Notes under the pieces: generated by a model
Told to the model about the DNA's origin: nothing
The model's database searches: none
Seen by the model: the letters and a program-made list of their open reading frames with translations, nothing else
Shown: positions 26,658 to 40,500 of the stretch, in pieces
How positions within the stretch are numbered: the stretch's first letter is position 1
Layout of the letters: each line of letters opens with the position of its first letter
Position numbers and translations under genes: made by a program
Source of the DNA: Pseudoalteromonas luteoviolacea
GTDB lineage: Bacteria; Pseudomonadota; Gammaproteobacteria; Enterobacterales; Alteromonadaceae
Length of the DNA: 64,000 nucleotides
NCBI RefSeq assembly: GCF_001696455.1
Contig: NZ_MAUJ01000001.1
Span: forward strand, 1,426,001 to 1,490,000
Direction of reading: 5' to 3'

Positions 26658-28400
26658 ATGAAATATTATATTGGCTTAGCAACCTCATTTCACGACCCTG
26701 CTATTGCAATCGTAAACGAAAAAGGCGAACTCATTTTCGCTGAAGATGCAGAGCGCTTTTTGGGCTACAAACGCGGTTTATACTGCTTGCCAGACAACCC
26801 TTATTACATAGAAGAAGTACTAAAAACTCACTGCGCTGATTGCACCGAGTTAGTTATTGCCAAAACTTGGAGCAAAGGGCGCGAAAAAAGCACTAATATT
26901 CTCGAGAATGTGGTCCTCAGTATTTTAGAAACGTTTTCTTTCAACATTGACGTCAACACACGAGATATCAAAGATCAGTTCTATTTCGCCAGAGCTTCTC
27001 AGGCAGCGGCTGGCAGAACCTTGTCTCGGTTTTTTGAAGCGGGTTGTCGGAATTTTATCGTCGGTAACTATCGTACAAAAAAACCGACCGATGTGCGCTA
27101 TCACGACCACCACTTAACGCACGCTGCCAATGCCTGTTTCAATAGCCCGTATGACGATGCAGCTTGTATTGTGGTAGATGGTATGGGCGAAAAAAGCAGT
27201 ATTGCTTATTACACCTATAAAGACGGCAAAATCAAGCCCGCGCCAATTAAGGTAAAACGCTCCTTTAAAAGCCTAGGTTTGTTCTACACCATCATCTGTG
27301 AAAACCTCGGTTTTGACCCGCTTAAAGGTGAAGAGTGGAAGGTCATGGGTTTAGCGCCTTATGGTAAAAAAGATCAGAAAGTCTATGACTTACTGCGCTC
27401 ATCGCTTCAGGTAAAAAATGGTAATTTTTTCGTACCTAAAAACCTTAATGCCATCATGAAAGAAATCAAAAGTATGGCAAGAGAACCCGGTGAGTCGGTT
27501 GAGCGTTTTAAGGACTTCGCTTACACAGGACAGTTGGTGTTTGGCGAGATCTTTATGGATTTGATCGATGCAGCCTATGAGTATGCACCGTCTAAAAACC
27601 TCACAATTTCAGGTGGCTGTGCACTGAACTCATCATTTATGGGAACCGCGTTAGCACGCTCTAAATTTGAAAACATCTTTGTGCCTTCAGCCCCTGCAGA
27701 TGATGGCAATGCCATTGGCGCTGCACTTTTAAGCTATCAGCAAGATAACCCTAGCTGGCAACCAAATAAAACCGTGCAATCTCCTTATACTGGCTCCACA
27801 GTCAAAGAAAAGTCACTGCAAAAGTTAGCGCAATACGGCCACTTAAAAGCCACCGATTATGGCGATGACGTTTACCAAAAAACCGCTGAGTTTTTAGCCG
27901 ACGGTAAAATCATTGGTTGGGCACAAGGTCGCGCCGAGTTTGGCCCTCGCTCTTTGGGTAACCGCTCAATCCTTGCAAATCCATGTTTACCAGACATGAA
28001 AGACACCATCAACGCGCGCGTTAAATTCCGTGAAGAATTCAGACCTTTTGCACCGTCAATCTTGCACGAGCACGGCGATGAGTACTTTGAAAACTATCAA
28101 GAGTCTCCTTACATGGAGCGTACTTTGGTCTTTAAAGAAGCCGTTCGCGATAAGGTTCCTGCGGTTGTGCACGTTGATAACACAGGTCGTTTGCAATCGG
28201 TGAAAAAAGAGTGGAACGAGCCTTACTACAACCTGATAAGCAGCTTTAAAGAGATCACCGGTGTCCCTGTATTACTTAACACTAGCTTCAACATCATGGG
28301 TAAGCCCATTGTGCACTCCGTTGAAGACATGCTTGCGGTCTTTTTGATGTCAGGCATCGACGTATTGGTGATCAACAATACCATCTACGAGAAAAGCTAG
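26658..28400 (+). CDS. Carbamoyltransferase (NodU/CmcH/TobZ type)
   Basis: The 580-residue protein has both domains of this family: an N-terminal Kae1-like domain with GLATSFHDPAIAIV, the metal/adenylate-binding HDHHLTHAANAC and VVDGMGEKS, and SGGCALNSS, and a C-terminal YrdC-like domain with WAQGRAEFGPRSLGNRSILA and FREEFRPFAPSIL. The enzymes make carbamoyl-adenylate from carbamoyl phosphate and ATP and pass the carbamoyl group to a hydroxyl of an antibiotic or Nod factor. Here the acceptor is probably a hydroxyl of the polyketide product or of its threonine. Spacing to the acyltransferase gene is 84 bases and to the megasynthase 106 bases, so it is likely part of the same operon. Confidence 0.93.
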   Translation: MKYYIGLATSFHDPAIAIVNEKGELIFAEDAERFLGYKRGLYCLPDNPYYIEEVLKTHCADCTELVIAKTWSKGREKSTNILENVVLSILETFSFNIDVNTRDIKDQFYFARASQAAAGRTLSRFFEAGCRNFIVGNYRTKKPTDVRYHDHHLTHAANACFNSPYDDAACIVVDGMGEKSSIAYYTYKDGKIKPAPIKVKRSFKSLGLFYTIICENLGFDPLKGEEWKVMGLAPYGKKDQKVYDLLRSSLQVKNGNFFVPKNLNAIMKEIKSMAREPGESVERFKDFAYTGQLVFGEIFMDLIDAAYEYAPSKNLTISGGCALNSSFMGTALARSKFENIFVPSAPADDGNAIGAALLSYQQDNPSWQPNKTVQSPYTGSTVKEKSLQKLAQYGHLKATDYGDDVYQKTAEFLADGKIIGWAQGRAEFGPRSLGNRSILANPCLPDMKDTINARVKFREEFRPFAPSILHEHGDEYFENYQESPYMERTLVFKEAVRDKVPAVVHVDNTGRLQSVKKEWNEPYYNLISSFKEITGVPVLLNTSFNIMGKPIVHSVEDMLAVFLMSGIDVLVINNTIYEKS

Positions 28401-28408
28401 CGGCAATA

Positions 28409-28434
28409 GCCCTAAATCAAGGTCGATTTAGGGC
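28409..28434 (+). promoter_or_regulatory. Hairpin in the gap between carbamoyltransferase and megasynthase
   Basis: A perfect 10-bp stem GCCCTAAATC/GATTTAGGGC with loop AAGGTC lies nine bases after the carbamoyltransferase stop. It is followed at once by a second, weaker hairpin (ACCGCCA / TGGTGGT, one G-T pair, about 28435-28455) and then by T-rich DNA. No T-run touches the first stem. It could be a partial terminator, an attenuator or an mRNA-processing/stability element. Confidence 0.6.
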
Positions 28435-28506
28435 GACCGCCAAGGTGGTGGTGACATTATTTGTTTTGCCCATTTTTTAGTTACATCCGTTTTACTGAGA
28501 CAAACC

Positions 28507-31500
28507 ATGAAAAACAAACAAGATACTATGGCCAATGAACCTGCAAATGCGCAACAAGAGATTGCCATTGTCGGTATTTCTCTGCGCTTCCCCGGCGCTA
28601 GCAGCAAAGAGCAGTTTTGGCATAACTTAATAAACAAAGTAAGTAGTATCTCAGAAATCCCCGCGACACGCTGGCAATGGCAGGATGACTTTGACCCAGC
28701 CCCCAAAAAAGACGAACAAAAAATCGTGAGTAAATGGGGTGGATTCATCGATAACATTGACGGCTTTGACGCAGGCTTTTTTGCCATTTCGCCTAAAGAA
28801 GCTCAAAGCATGGACCCGCAACAGCGCCTAAGCATGGAGCTGGCGTGGCAATGTTTTGAAGATGCGGGTTTGTCTCCAAGCACCTTCAAAAACACCAAAA
28901 CGGGTGTGTATTTGGGCTGTAGTAATACAGATTATCAAGAGCTTGCTACGGGGAATATCGACCCGCATTTCTTAACTGGCATGTCGACTGGGGTGTTTGC
29001 CAATCGTATTTCCCACTATTTTAATTTTCAAGGGCCTAGCGAAACCGTCGATACTGCATGCTCTTCTTCTCTCGTAGCTCTAAACAAAGCAGTGAATGAC
29101 TTTAAAGCGGGTGAAATCAATGCAGCGCTTGTCGGTGGCGTTAACTTACTGATCACTAAAAGTCGTTACGTTTCATTTAGCAAACTTGGAGTGCTGTCTC
29201 CGCGGGGACGCTGTAAAACATTGGATGCGGATGCCGATGGGTATGTACGTGGAGAAGGTGTTGGTATGGTTCTACTGCTGCCGCTTGAACGTGCACTAGC
29301 AGAAAACCTAACCATTTACGGGGTAATAAAAGGTAGCAGTGTTGGTCATTCTGGCCACACCAATACCCTCACCTCACCTAGCCCATTTTCGCAATCTCGG
29401 GTTGTTCAAGCTGCCATCGACAATGCAAATATACATTCCGACGATTTATCTTATGTGGAATTGCACGGCACCGGCACACGGCTTGGCGATCCCATCGAAA
29501 TTCAAGGCCTTAAACGCGCTTTTCGTGCAACCAAGTCAAAAGATGCCAACAGTGACCATATTTGTTATCTCAGTACCGTTAAAACCAATATTGGTCACTT
29601 GGAGTCCGCCGCGGGCATTGCTGGCATCATCAAAGTGCTCTTAAGCTTTCAGTATCAGCAAGTACCGCCTCTACAAAACTTTGAGGTGTTAAACCCTAAG
29701 ATTTCTTTGGAAAACTCACCGTTTTCTATAGCAACTGACGGTGTACCAATACAGCAAGCTGACGCACTTGCGGGGATTTCATCATTTGGGTTCGCGGGGG
29801 TCAACGCCCACGTAATATTGCAATCACCGCCAACAAAAGCAGCACACTCAATCAAGCTTGGCGCGCCAGCCGTTATTGTCCTCTCTGCCAAACAGCCTGA
29901 AGCGTTAGTCGCACGCGCCAAAGCGCTCAATGCATTTATTGAAGAGCAAAGCATCACCAATGATAAGCTGGTAGACTTGGCTTTTACCCTACAGGTTGGC
30001 CGCGAAAGTATGCGCCACCGATTGGCTTTTAGTGCTAGCTCAATTGCCGATGTCAAAGAGCAGCTGACTCTGTTTATCAACGGCGAGAATGGCGCTTGGC
30101 AACAAGGTAAGGCTAAAAAAGACAATGCCAAAGCCTGTATTAAAGCTGATCATAAAAATATCTCCGACGCATTAAACCAGTGGCTATCCGGTGCTAAGGC
30201 TGACTGGTCAGCGCTTTACCTTGAGACAAAGCCACATCGACTTGCCCTGCCCGGCTACCCGTTTAATCCAAAGCCATATTGGATAACTTCAAAAAAAGAC
30301 GAGCCAAAAACCGACGTTTTGCACCCTCTGCTTCATAAAGCATTACCAGTTTTTGATGAACTGCTGTTTAGCTCAACGTTTACTGGCGAAGAATTCTTTT
30401 TAGCCGATCACCAAGTTAATGGCGAGAGAGTATTACCTGGGGTTTGCACCTTGGAAATGGTCCGTGCTGCCATCGCATTATCGCACAATTTAGATACGTC
30501 CCACGCCATTCAAATCGAAAACGTCAAATGGCTACGCCCAATCAGTATTAATCCAGGAACATCGACTGAGCAAAACACTGTTTATTTATCCCTTTGGGAG
30601 TCTGGCAGTGCAATGCAATTTGAAGTGTGGCAAAAGCATGAAGGCGCACAGCAGGTATGTGCCTCAGGAGAGGTGCAAGTATCACAGCGAAATGCCTCAG
30701 CATCCCTGTTTGAGTTAACCACAGACTCAGATCAGCGACTTATACCAAGTGACGCTTACGCTGCATTTAAAAGCATGGGCATAGACTACGGCATAAGCTT
30801 TCAAGGTCTACAGCAATTAAGCAAACAAGGAACTGTAGCAACCGCCAAAGTGGCGGTGTCTTCATCATACAGTCAAGGCTTTGGATTATCACCAGCCCTT
30901 TTAGACGCGGCGCTGCAATCACTGATCATATTTGCTGACCAAACCCACGCTGCGCTGCCATTTGCCACAGAGCAAGTTTGTTATTACAACGCACATCAAT
31001 TAAGCCAAGCGCAGCACCATGAGATCTGGGTAAAAGCGACTCAAGTAAGTCCAGATGCGAATAACACGCAAAAATTTGATTTAGATATTTGTGATCTAGA
31101 TGGCAACTTACTTATGGGCATTAAAGGCTTTTCAACACGTAACATACCGTTAGATACCATCAAACCAAGCACGCAAGACTTGCTGACGCTCGCGCCTTCC
31201 TGGCAAGCGGTGGTACCAGACTTTTCAAACTCATGCAGCCAACGCGCATCCTATTTTGGCCCACAGACATTAAAACCTGATTGGTTAACTGAGACTTCAG
31301 ACACCAATCAGCTGGTTTGGCTGGCAACAGATGAGTATGCGCAGCCGCTGGCTTTATTCCAGCAGCTTAAGCGCCTGCTGGCAGACGGATTCGATCGCAA
31401 GCCCCTCTCAATCACCTTAGCCACAGAGCAAACTCAAGCTGTTTTTGGCCAAAGTGAACAAATTAATTGCGAAGGTGCTGGCCTGATAGGTCTATTGCAA

Positions 31501-34500
31501 AGTGTGGCGCAGGAATATCCAAACTGGACAGTGCGTATTATTGACGCGGAGCAACTCAGTTCTATCCCAAGTGAGTTTTTGACTTTGCCTGCCGGTTTGT
31601 ACGCGCAGCGCTCTGATCAGTACTTTACTTTTGAGTTGGCTAAACACACCTACTTAAATACCGTATCCAAGAACAACAAACGCTTCCAAACTCATGGAAC
31701 CTATATAGTGCTTGGTGGTGCTGGCGGCCTAGGCCAAGTGTGGAGTGAGTGGATGATAACACACTACGATGCACAGATTATTTGGCTTGGTCGCCGAGCT
31801 GTAAATACTGACATTCAAAGCGATATAGACCGTTTGGCGAAGCTTGGCAAAGCGCCTGTTTACATTCAATGTGATGCCAGCGATAAAGTCGCTATGGAAA
31901 ATGCATTTGCCGACATTACCAACCAATTCGGAGCTTTAAATGGTGTAGTGCACTCTATTTTACACCTAGAAGACCAAACGCTAGCAAACATGGATGAAGC
32001 GCAATTTAACCGCAGCTATATCGCCAAACAGCAAACTGGTGAAGTTGCGCTGGAAGTATTCAGTCAAGCTGATTTAGACTTTTTCTTATTCTTTTCATCG
32101 ATGCAGTCGTTTTCTCCAGCTGCTGGACAAAGTAATTATGCTGCTGGATGTCTTTACTTGGATGCCCTCGCCCGTACTTATCAACCACAATGTCCAATTA
32201 AAATAATTAACTGGGGTTACTGGGGATCTGTCGGTGTAGTGCAAGATGAATACTACCAAAAGAAAATGCGTGCCATGGGCATTGGTTCCATCGAGGCAGA
32301 GCAAGGCATGCAAGCACTTGCAACCTTCATGAGCTCAAACTTAACTCAATCTGGGGTTCTTAAAGTCGCACACTCTGAATTAGTCGATACCTTTAAACTA
32401 CACAGCTTTAGTGCAGACGGCACGAAAGATACTATCACGCAACAGGGCTCCAAACATCAGCCCCCCGAGCTAGATAACAAAGCACAGGTGGAATTAAACC
32501 AGCTTTGCTTTGCACTCAAACAAGCCGGTTGGCAACACCCCACAGAACGTGAACAAGCGCTTGCTACTTTGCCTGAGTATTTCAGCACATGGTGGACAGA
32601 AACCGCGCGTTACTTAGAGGTTGAGCGATTAATAGACCGTGGAATAGTCCAAGATGTAGAAGTCACACCTATTTCAAACCCCGAAGCGAACCTACTGGAC
32701 AACTGTTTAGCTAACTTACCAGCGATTTTAAATGGGGAGATTAAAGCCACAGATGCGTTGTTTCCAAATGCCTCTATGGCCTTAGTCGAAGCCGTTTACC
32801 AAAATAACCCTGTTGCTGATTATGCGAATGCAGTGCTTATTGAGCAGCTGCAAACCTACTTGACTAAAGCCAGTGTAGAGTCGGTGCGAGTGCTTGAAGT
32901 AGGTGCGGGTACTGGCGGCACGACCCGCTCCGTATTGCCAGCACTTGCGCAGTGGCAAGTCACTGAATACGCCTATACTGATTTATCCAAGGCGTTCTTT
33001 AATCATGCCAAAGAGCAGTACCAAACTGATTACCCGTTTGTTGACACCAAATATTTAGATATTAGCAAGCCACTTGCTGGTCAAAACATTGATATCGGCA
33101 GCTATGATGTGGTGATTGCCACCAATGTGCTGCACGCCACTGCGGATATTAAAAACACCCTGCAAAATGCCAAAGCTTGCTTGAAACAAGGTGGTCTTTT
33201 GCTTATTAATGAAGTGGTACAAAAGTCTCTCTTTACGCACCTCACGTTTGGATTGTTAGAGGGTTGGTGGCTAAGCCAAGATCAACACCTGCGTCAAACT
33301 GGCTCGCCCATGCTATCAATTGAAAACTGGCAACAGGCCCTTTATGAGTCAGGGTTTGCTAACATTTTTTCAGCCACCGCCACCCGCAACCCTCAGCAAG
33401 TTTTTTGCGCCCAAAGCGATGGCATTTCTTTACAAAAAAGAGTGCAAAAACAAACTACAAATACACACATCAAGGGCAGTAACAAAGCAACACCGAGCAT
33501 GAGCAGTACATCAATACAAAAACCACAACACAGTGCAAACAATACAGATCCCTCCGCGCTGACTGAATTTGTCCAAAATGCGTTATTCGACATTGCTAGC
33601 ACAGCCTTAGGCATGGCCCCAAATGAACTGGATGCAGAAGAGTCATTTGCGGACTATGGCGTCGACTCCATCTTAGCCATTCAAATGCTTGATGAAATCA
33701 ATGCCAAGTTTAACTTAAACCTGCCAGCGACCTTGCTGTTTGACTATCCGTCAATCGACACACTGAGCGCCCACATCATTGCAGAGCACTACGATAACAT
33801 TGTAGCGCTACTGCCGGTGCAAAACCGAACCAGCAGCACATCTACGCCGCCTCTTGAAACCCAAGTGGACTCCAATCACACTCATAATTTGCGTAAGCAC
33901 CAAGCACACAGTAAAGCCGTGCATTCCGAACCAGAACAATCAGCTACCAAAGCCAGCGTTGACAGCGGTAGAATCGCCATCATTGGCATGAGTGGCCAAT
34001 TTGGTGATGCGGATAATCTCGACGAATTTTGGGCCATGCTGGCTGAAAAACGTACGTCAGTGAAGACTCAAACACGCTGGGATTTATCGGACCTTACCAC
34101 CAGTCAGCAAAGCTGGAGCAAATATGCCAGCCTGCTTAATGACATTAGTCTATTTGATGCGCCGTTCTTCTCAATTACGCCGCAAGAAGCCATGTATATG
34201 GACCCACAGCAAAGACTGTTTTTACAAGAGGCCTACAAGGCATTAGAAGATGCCAATATGATCACGAAGGTGGCTGGCCAAAATGTTGGGGTATACTTAG
34301 GTTGCGCACAGAGTGATTATGCTGGTTTGACCGAGGATGATGCGCCCGCACAAGTATTTTGGGGCAATGCTGGCTCTGTGATCCCAGCACGCGTTTCTTA
34401 CTTTTTGAATTTAAAGGGCCCAGCCCTTGCCATCGATACAGCGTGCTCGTCTTCTTTAGTCGCTTTGCACAGTGCGTGTCAGGCTTTAAACAATAATGAG

Positions 34501-37500
34501 ATCAGCAGTGCCCTTGTTGGCGGCGTTGCAACTTTATGTACACCCAAATTTTCGCTTCATGCTGGTAAAGCGAGTATGCTGAGCCCAACAGGTACATGCT
34601 ATACCTTTGATGATCGCGCCAATGGATTTGTGCCTGGTGAAGGTGCTGGTGTTTTAGTACTGAAAAAGTTAGAAGATGCGGAACGTGATGGCGACCATAT
34701 TTACGGTGTGATTATTGGGTCTGCTACCAACCAAGATGGCACCACCAGCGGAATTACCGCGCCGAGTTCTCTGTCTCAAGAGCAATTACATCGGGACATA
34801 TACGCGCGATTTGATATTCACCCTGATTCAATTCAAATGATCGAAGCGCATGGTACTGGCACCAAGCTCGGTGATCCGATTGAGTTTCAAGCGCTCACTC
34901 GCGCTTTTAGAGAGCACACAAGCAACAACGAATTTTGTGCGCTGGGTTCAGTGAAAACCAATATTGGCCACTGCCTGACCGCGGCAGGCGTTGCAGGGGT
35001 GATTAAGGCGCTGCTCGCAATGAAACATCGCACTATTCCAGCATCACTGCATTTTGAAAATGGAAACAGCCATATAGATTGGCAAAACACGCCGTTTTTC
35101 GTCAATCAAGACGCCATTGCATGGCAAACCGATAACGCGCAGAAACGCCGCGCAGCGGTGAGTTCATTTGGCTTTAGTGGCACTAATGCCCATGTTGTAC
35201 TCGAAGAGTACCAGTCTGATCCCGTAATACCATCAGGCGGATCTCAGCATGCTGTGATCATCACGCTCAGCGCCAAAAGTAAAGATGCGTTAAAAAACAA
35301 AGCCCGCACGCTGAAAACTTGGTTAGAAAGCGAAAAAGTACCAAACATCATGCTTGCAAGCTTAGCCTTTACGCTGCAAAGCGCCCGTGAAGAAATGGAC
35401 TACCGGATGGCGTTTGCGGCCAATACCATTGCAGATGTGGATACTGAGCTATCGCGCTTTTTAGGCAGCGCTCGTGGTCAATACAAACACGGAGAGGTCA
35501 AGCAAGGTAAAGAGATTTTAAGTGCATTAGATAATACTGATTTTGCGCGCTGGATAGACCAAGGTGAACTTCACAAGCTACTCGCGCTTTGGGTCGTCGG
35601 TGCGACCATCGATTGGCCCTTGCTGTACGCAGAGCAAACGCCTTCGTTAATGCGCATCCCTACTTACCCGTTTGCAAAAACATCGTATTGGCTACCAGAA
35701 AAGCGCGCAAGTAAGCCTATCAGAGTTGAAACTCACGCTGTTGAGCCTGTTGAAACCGATGAAAATTCAAGTCTTGAGTTAGACTTCAACGTAAAAAGCA
35801 CGCCGATTTTTGAGCCCATTGAGCAAATACCCAATGCACATCGCCCAGCCCCTGCGCTTTTACATTACACAGCCAGTTGGCAGGACACACCGATAACATC
35901 AACTGAGCCCGCAACTTATCATCGCCAAGTTGTATTACTGGGTCGTGACTTGCCGAAGCTCTACTCCGTATCGAGTACACGCTTAGATTGCGAAAAATCC
36001 AAGGTTCACGAACAACTTGAAATGTATACAGTGGGCCTTATCGACTACTTCAGACAACTTGAATCACAACAGGGAGCAACAGCCAGCCAAGCTGGCAGTA
36101 AACTGCTGGTGCAAGTGATTGTACAAGACAAAGCTAACTTATTGTCAGCACTCAGTGGGGTGCTTAAAACCGCTGCGATAGAATACAGCAGCATCGAAAC
36201 GCAACTTATTGCTGTAGATGAAACTAACGATCTAGAGCACCTAGTAGAAGCAGAAGCCAAAAAACAAGATTCATGCGTACGTTACCAACAAGGCAAACGA
36301 CAAGTAATCAACTTTGACTTGCAAGCCTATCAGCAAGTCGACAATTCAACATTGCCTTGGAAAGAAGATGGCGTCTATGTGATCACAGGTGGCCTTGGCC
36401 AACTCGGTCAAACTTTTGCTAAGGAAATTATTGACCATACCACAAGCGCGCAGATCGTCTTTGTCGGCCGCCGAAAAAACAGTACCGCTATCCAATCTCA
36501 GCTCAATACGTTAAGTGATAAGCACGCTAGATTGAGTTATGTGTCTTTAGATATTGCCAACCACAACGAAGTGAAAGGGCTATTTAACAACCTCAAAGCC
36601 AAGTATGGCACCGTGACTGGTATTATTCACAGTGCAGGCGTGATTAAAGATCAGCTCATTAGTAATAAAACGCCGCAAGAAGTGGCGCACGTGTTTGCGC
36701 CAAAAGTGGCAGGCCTCATAGCGTTGGATGAAGCAACCAAAGCACTAGATTTAGACTTTTTTGCCTGTTTTTCCTCGATTGCTGGGGTCTTTGGAAATAT
36801 GGGACAGGCAGATTATGCTTGCGCCAATGCCTTTATGGATCGCTTTATGGCAACTCGCCAAACGCAGGTAGAACAAGGTGAGCGCAGTGGTTTAAGCCTA
36901 TCTATCAACTGGCCGCTGTGGTCAGAGGGCGGTATGCAAGTTGACTCATTAACGACCTCAATTTTGCAATCTCAAGGCATTGAAGTAATGCCAAACAAAG
37001 TGGGCATCGACGCATTTTATCGGATATTTACATTACGAAAAATCCCAACGCAGCACTGTTTTTTATTTGGTGATACAACTAAATTAACGCGACTTTGGCA
37101 CAAGCCAAAAACGGCATCTCAAAGCCCCAATGCTACCTCTGTATTCACAGGAAAAGATCATGCTCAGATCCACAACTACGTTAAGTCTCTAATTACAGAC
37201 ATTACGAAAATAGATAGTAGCGACTTAGACGATGACGTCGATTTTAAAGACATGGGCTTTGATTCCATCATGCTGATGTCTGTAGTGCAAAGATTAGAAT
37301 CTGAGCAGTACTTGGCTATCGAAACCTTGCCACCGGCCTTACTGTTCGAGATAAGCACCATCACCGAGTTGTGTGACTATTTGGCAGAGCACCAATTGCC
37401 AACGCCCCCAAACGAGCTACCGGTTAATAACACATCACCCACTACACCATACAATTTGAGTGCGCCAATACCCCTGTCAAAAGCCCAGCAAGGTTTGTGG

Positions 37501-40500
37501 TTATTGCACAAGCAAAACCCGCAGCTGAGCAACTATCACGTGCCGATGGTGTTTGAAGTAAGTAACTTAAACCCAGCTTACATGCAGCAAGCGCTAGACT
37601 GGTTGACTCAAAAACACCCAATATTGTCGGTAGTGCTCTCTGAAGTCGAAGGTTTACCTCAGCAACAAGTGACTGGCCAAACACCTGTGTTGACACAGAG
37701 CAATACAAAGAGCATGTCCAAATCGGCCCTGATTAGTTTGATTCAGGCAGATATCAAGCAACCATTCGCCCTCACACACGCACACACTGCACAAAACCAA
37801 TTGCTATGGCGTGCAACGCACTGGCAAGTGAACAATGAACGCGATGTCGTGGCTTTAGTGTTTCATCACCTGCTCATCGACGGTGTCTCTGCGACCTTAC
37901 TTCTAGAACAATTATGGCAAACTTATCATGCGCTTGTGGCGAATGATACGCTTGAATCACCACAACCAAATACTGGGTTTTTCACTTATGTTGAGTGGGA
38001 AAAGCAGATGCTCAACAGCGAGCAAAGTACACACTTAAAACACTACTGGCAATCACATTTACAAGGCGCAGAGCCTGAACTAGCGCTTGCCAACAAGCAG
38101 CCTCATCAAGGCGGACAAAAGCAAGCACAGCGCATCGAATTGCATGTAGAAAACAGTCATGTCCAACGTATTCACCATTACTGCCGGAACAGTAAGATAA
38201 ACCCAGCAGCATTCTTCTTATCTGCTTTTCAAACGCTGTTAAGCGCAAAAACTCTGCGTACAGACATCATTTTAGGCGTACCTGTATTGCATCGCCCGAC
38301 TAACGAAATGACTAACTCGTTGGGGTTATTTGTAAATCAGTTACCATTTAGAAACGCACTCAATAAAGCACAGTCATTCGCCAAACTTGCACAAAGCAAC
38401 CAACACCGTCTTGGTGAATTGATAAAACACAGCGCCTATCCATTTGCAGAGATTGTCCGTGCAACTGGTGCGCAGCGCACCCAACATTGTCACCCAATTT
38501 TCCAAATGGGGTTTGCATACCATAACTTCTTAAAACCTGACTGGGTAGAGTCGAATCAAGATCTGGTTGACGCCATTTGGACTCAGTGCTTGCAAGAGCC
38601 TGAGTTAGACTTAAGCCTTGAAGTCACTCCATTGACCAATACCTTTAAGGTTGCCTTTAAGTTTGACGCTGCCATCTATCCATACCATGTAATTGATGCG
38701 TTAGCCAAAGACTACTTGACCCTGCTTGATGACGTCATGTTTGCAGGCGATCAGTTACTTGGCAACTTACCCGTATTTTCAAACTCGCAGCCTCAAGCCA
38801 TGGTGCAATCAGCGCAAACTACGCTCGTTGATTTATTTGAAGCGCAAGCTGCAAAGCACCCCGAGCGCACAGCCGTATGCTTTGGAATGCAATCGATCAA
38901 CTACCGTCAGCTCAATAACAAAGCCAATCAATTTGCGCACACCTTGTTAAATCACAGCGAGTTCAAACAAGGTGCTGAAAACCTCATAGCACTGTGCGCA
39001 AAGCCATCCATTGAGCTAATCGTCGCCATACTGGGCATTTTAAAATCGGGGGCTGCCTATGTACCGCTTGATGCCAACTCTCCAGAGACACGTATCAATC
39101 ATATTTTACAAGATGCCAAACCCAGTATTTTGGTCCTAGGCGCAGATCTGCCGCATGCACAGGCCAGCCAACATAATCAGGTGATTAACTTACAGTCGGC
39201 CCTTGCGGGTAACGCACAAGTTGCCAATATCAATCACGCATCATCAGCAAGCCTTGCCTATGTTATTTATACATCCGGCTCAACGGGTAAACCCAAGGGG
39301 GTGTTAGTCGAGCACCACAATGTGTGTAGCTTGTTTAACAATACTCAATCACTATTTGGTTTTAATGAACAAGACACTTGGTGTTTATTCCACTCTTACG
39401 CATTTGACTTTTCAGTGTGGGAAATTTGGGGGGCGTTGCTACACGGTGGCAAACTCATGATCCCTGACGAGCTAACTCGAAAAGAATCCACCAGCTTTGC
39501 CAAGTTTGTCACAGACAATGAAATTACGATTTTAAATCAGACCCCATCCGCATTTTATCCTTTGCTGGACATATTACTCACCAAACCAACAAATGCGCTG
39601 CGCAAAGTGATATTTGGCGGTGAGGCGTTAGATCTAAGCAAATTAGCACCTTGGTTTGAACAAGCACAACCACAAGCTGAGCTTGTCAACATGTACGGCA
39701 TCACGGAGACTACGGTGCATGTAACTGAAGTGACCATAGACGCCAATATGGTATATGGTGCACAAGCGCGTAGTGTCATAGGCCGTGCCCTACCCGGCTA
39801 CGACATACTGCTGTTAGACGAGCAATTGAACCCCGTTCAACAAGGCCAAGTGGGCGAGATTTATGTTGCAGGCAGCGGCGTGACTCGCGGCTACCACAAC
39901 CTACCGGCTCTGACTGGTGAGCGCTTTATCACACATAATTCAGGTCAGCGCCTTTACCGCTCAGGGGATCTAGCCCGCTTAAACGAAACAGGGTTACTAG
40001 AATATATGGGCAGAGCCGACGACCAAGTTCAGATCCGTGGCCACCGCATTGAACTTGGCGAAGTGCAACATGCATTGCAAGCGCTAAGCTACATAACAGA
40101 AGCCTATGTTGTTGCCGCACAAAAGCAGCTAGGACAAGTCTTAGTGGCTTATATTATTGCCCCTGATGCGCCGCCTACGGCAAAAATCCGAGCGGATTTA
40201 CTTACTAAACTACCAGAGTACATGGTGCCAGCTTATTTTGTGTTAGTGCCTCATTACCCACTGACCTCAAACGGTAAAATTGATAAAGAGACATTATTAA
40301 AGCAGCTGCCTTTCAATCAAGCAGCAAAAGCGGCGCTTTTAAATTCACAGCAGCCAGCATACACCAGCGCTCCCCTTCCTCAACTTGCAACTAGAGTTGA
40401 GCGCTCAGAGTTAACATCCGCCGTGAAACAAATTTGGCTGCAAGTATTAGAAGTTGATGACATTGCTTCTAATGTGCCATTTTTTGAGGCTGGCGGTGAT

